Part shown: positions 5,447-7,380 of the stretch, piece after piece
Layout of the letters: the number at the start of each line of letters is the position of its first letter
Position numbering within the stretch: position 1 is the first letter of the stretch
DNA from: Chryseobacterium gleum
Lineage (GTDB): Bacteria > Bacteroidota > Bacteroidia > Flavobacteriales_D > Sanyastnellaceae
Direction of reading: 5' to 3'
NCBI GenBank assembly: GCA_945878835.1
Contig: CAMCUG010000069.1
Location: 1-7,380 of the forward strand
Length of the DNA: 7,380 bases
Notes under the pieces: generated by a model
Told to the model about the DNA's origin: nothing
The model's input: the letters and a program-made list of their open reading frames with translations, nothing else
Databases searched by the model: none
Position numbers and translations under genes: made by a program

Positions 5447-7380
5447 TCAGAATAATAAAAAGCCAGCCGGACCTAACAATCCGATGAAGGGTGGATTTAG
5501 TTTTTATTGGATTTACGCGGTTATAGCGATCGTGTTAATTGGATTAATGGTATTCAATGGCAGTTCAGATGGCTCTGAAACGAATTACGCTCAGGTGAAG
5601 TCATGGGCAGAGAGTAATTATATTGCCCGCGTTGAATACAACGGCTCAACAGGAAAGGTGTATTTAGATTCACTGGGAAAAGCGAATTTGAAAGGACAGT
5701 ATCCCGAGCAAAAAGGTGTCATGGGAACCCGTCAGGGTAGTGACTTTTGGTTCAACATTCCACCGAGTGAGCACTTTATTGACGAGTTGCATGCCTTAGG
5801 TCCTGTTCATAATTTCGAGGTGAAATTTCAACCGCCTAATGAATCGGCTCAGAGTTTATTGTGGTGGTTAATTGCCTTGGGTGTAATGATTGCCGCTTGG
5901 ACATTTATTATGCGTCGCATGGGCGGCGGCGGCGGTGGCGGTGGTGGTGGTCAGATATTTAACATTGGAAAGAGTAAAGCCCAATTATTCGAGAAAGGAA
6001 AAGGAACCAATGTGACTTTTGCTGATGTTGCTGGATTGGAAGGAGCAAAAGAAGAAGTGGAAGAGATCGTAGATTTCCTGAAGCATCCAAAGAAATATAC
6101 AGAACTAGGAGCGAAGATTCCGAAGGGAGCGTTATTGGTAGGACCTCCTGGAACAGGAAAGACATTGTTGGCGAAAGCTGTTGCTGGTGAAGCACAGGTC
6201 CCCTTCTTTTCATTGTCGGGTTCTGATTTTGTTGAGATGTTTGTTGGTGTTGGAGCGAGTCGTGTGCGTGATTTATTCCGCCAAGCGAAAGAGAAAGCAC
6301 CTGCTATTATTTTCATTGATGAGATTGATGCCATTGGACGCGCGAGAAGCAAGAATGTAAACTTTGGTGGCAACGATGAGCGTGAGAATACGCTGAATCA
6401 GCTGTTAACTGAAATGGATGGTTTCGGAACTAATTCGGGAATTATTATTCTAGCTGCTACGAATCGTGCAGATATTTTAGACAAGGCCTTGATGCGTGCT
6501 GGTCGATTCGATCGTCAGATTTATGTAGACATGCCTGATGTGAAGGAGCGCGTGCAAATATTTAATGTACACTTGAAGAACGTAAAAACAGATCCTTCTG
6601 TTGATGTGGACTTTTTGGCTCGTCAAACACCAGGATTTTCTGGAGCAGATATAGCCAATATATGTAACGAAGCAGCCCTTATTGCTGCTCGACATGGTGC
6701 AGCATCGGTAGAACAAAAGGATTTCTTAGCAGCTGTAGATCGTATTATTGGTGGACTCGAAAAAAAGAATAAGATTATTACTCCGAATGAGAAGCGTGCT
6801 ATCGCCTTCCATGAAGCGGGACACGCTGTGACATCTTGGTTGTTGGAATATGCTTCACCTTTGGTGAAAGTGACCATTGTTCCAAGAGGAAGATCTTTAG
6901 GTGCTGCTTGGTATTTACCGGAGGAAAGACAAATCACGACGACTGACCAGATTCTTGATGAAATGTGTGCAACCCTGGGTGGACGTGCAGCAGAGCAAGT
7001 AATCTTCGGTAAAATTTCAACAGGAGCTCTTTCAGATTTAGAAAAAGTAACCAAGCAGGCCTACGCTATGGTTGGAATATACGGATTGAATGATCGTATT
7101 GGAAACCTGAGTTACTACGACTCTTCCGGCGAAAATCAGTTTCAAAAACCATATAGCGATGAGACGGCTCGCACCATGGATGAAGAGGTGAGTAAATTGG
7201 TGGAAGCCGCTTATCAGCGGGCCCTTCATTTGCTCACCGAGAATTGTGAAAAATTAGAAGAGTTGGCTCAATTACTTCTAGAAAAAGAAGTGATTTTCAA
7301 AGAAGATTTAGAGAGAATTCTTGGGGTAAGGCCATACATCGATCGTCAAACTCAAATAGACGATGCTGAGACATCGGCTC
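5439..7380 (+). CDS. ftsH: ATP-dependent zinc metalloprotease FtsH (runs off right edge)
   Basis: Membrane-anchored AAA+ protease that extracts and degrades misfolded membrane proteins and some regulatory proteins; 647 codons are visible and the C-terminus is outside. The start is ATG 5439, giving a short cytosolic lead; ATG 5484 is an alternative. TM1 is about residues 20-39 and TM2 about 138-158, with a roughly 100-residue periplasmic domain between. A ten-glycine linker (162-171) precedes the AAA domain. Visible motifs are Walker A GPPGTGKT (235-242), pore loop MFVG (267-270), Walker B IIFIDEID (290-297), and the second region of homology TNR...LMRAGRFDR (341-359) with arginine fingers Arg353 and Arg356. 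The zinc site is HEAGH (458-462), with Asp533 in STGALSDLE as the likely third ligand. All key residues are intact. The start overlaps the rsfS stop. In Bacteroidota, as I recall, ftsH commonly follows rsfS, with birA divergent. Confidence 0.97.
   Translation, partial: MSDQNNKKPAGPNNPMKGGFSFYWIYAVIAIVLIGLMVFNGSSDGSETNYAQVKSWAESNYIARVEYNGSTGKVYLDSLGKANLKGQYPEQKGVMGTRQGSDFWFNIPPSEHFIDELHALGPVHNFEVKFQPPNESAQSLLWWLIALGVMIAAWTFIMRRMGGGGGGGGGGQIFNIGKSKAQLFEKGKGTNVTFADVAGLEGAKEEVEEIVDFLKHPKKYTELGAKIPKGALLVGPPGTGKTLLAKAVAGEAQVPFFSLSGSDFVEMFVGVGASRVRDLFRQAKEKAPAIIFIDEIDAIGRARSKNVNFGGNDERENTLNQLLTEMDGFGTNSGIIILAATNRADILDKALMRAGRFDRQIYVDMPDVKERVQIFNVHLKNVKTDPSVDVDFLARQTPGFSGADIANICNEAALIAARHGAASVEQKDFLAAVDRIIGGLEKKNKIITPNEKRAIAFHEAGHAVTSWLLEYASPLVKVTIVPRGRSLGAAWYLPEERQITTTDQILDEMCATLGGRAAEQVIFGKISTGALSDLEKVTKQAYAMVGIYGLNDRIGNLSYYDSSGENQFQKPYSDETARTMDEEVSKLVEAAYQRALHLLTENCEKLEELAQLLLEKEVIFKEDLERILGVRPYIDRQTQIDDAETSA
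5922..5951 (+). repeat. GGC/GGT run encoding ten consecutive glycines in FtsH
   Basis: Ten glycine codons in a row (five GGC, five GGT) follow TM2 and the RRM motif of FtsH and precede QIFNIGKSK. This is the flexible linker between membrane anchor and AAA ring. Gly-rich linkers here are common in Bacteroidota FtsH, but the uninterrupted triplet run could vary in length by slippage. Confidence 0.85.

Noticed and set aside
5951..7054. Minus-strand open frames of up to 143 codons opposite ftsH (5951-6373 and 6623-7054)
   Set aside because: They lie antisense to the conserved AAA and protease domains of FtsH, have no recognisable motifs, and arise from its codon bias.
1..7380. A novel defence, mobile or biosynthetic system
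   Set aside because: All six genes belong to well-known housekeeping families with intact motifs and usual neighbours; no integrase, transposase, CRISPR repeats, tRNA or unexplained long non-coding stretch is visible.

Overview
The window looks like ordinary chromosomal DNA from a member of the Bacteroidota (Flavobacteriia/Sphingobacteriia-like). The evidence is protein style: the FtsH reads like Bacteroidota homologues (FSFYWIYA first membrane helix, RRM plus a Gly run plus GQIFNIGKSKAQLF linker, LDKAL-RAGRFDRQ in the AAA domain). In addition, A/T-rich leaders lack clear Shine-Dalgarno motifs, and a TAnnTTTG-type -7 promoter element lies before rsfS. Base composition is moderate and even, and nothing suggests a mobile element, phage, CRISPR array or RNA gene. 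Six genes fill almost all of the sequence, and no non-coding stretch exceeds about 85 bases.

Left part (1-3996, minus strand): a fatty-acid beta-oxidation operon read right to left as fadN - fadA - fadE, with gaps of 4 and 12 bases. fadN encodes a fused 3-hydroxyacyl-CoA dehydrogenase/enoyl-CoA hydratase with the dehydrogenase half first, as in Bacillus subtilis FadN and opposite to E. coli FadB. fadA encodes the thiolase. fadE encodes an acyl-CoA dehydrogenase that runs off the left edge. Together they cover all four steps of the spiral: oxidation, hydration, second oxidation and thiolytic release of acetyl-CoA. The gene order matches the B. subtilis fadNAE operon.

Middle (4046-4858): birA, a biotin-protein ligase without a DNA-binding domain, lies 49 bases upstream of fadN on the same strand. 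Its start faces a short divergent intergenic region that carries a probable promoter for the right-hand genes.

Right part (4859-7380, plus strand): rsfS, the ribosomal silencing factor, overlaps the start of ftsH by 8 bases. ftsH encodes the membrane AAA+ zinc protease and runs off the right edge. The RsfS has an uncommon 72-residue Lys/Ala/Pro-rich tail that includes an internal 12-residue tandem duplication.

I found no convincing undescribed system. The points most worth a second look are the basic RsfS tail and its coupling to ftsH, the altered adenylate-binding loop of BirA, and small inverted repeats at the two intergenic regions.
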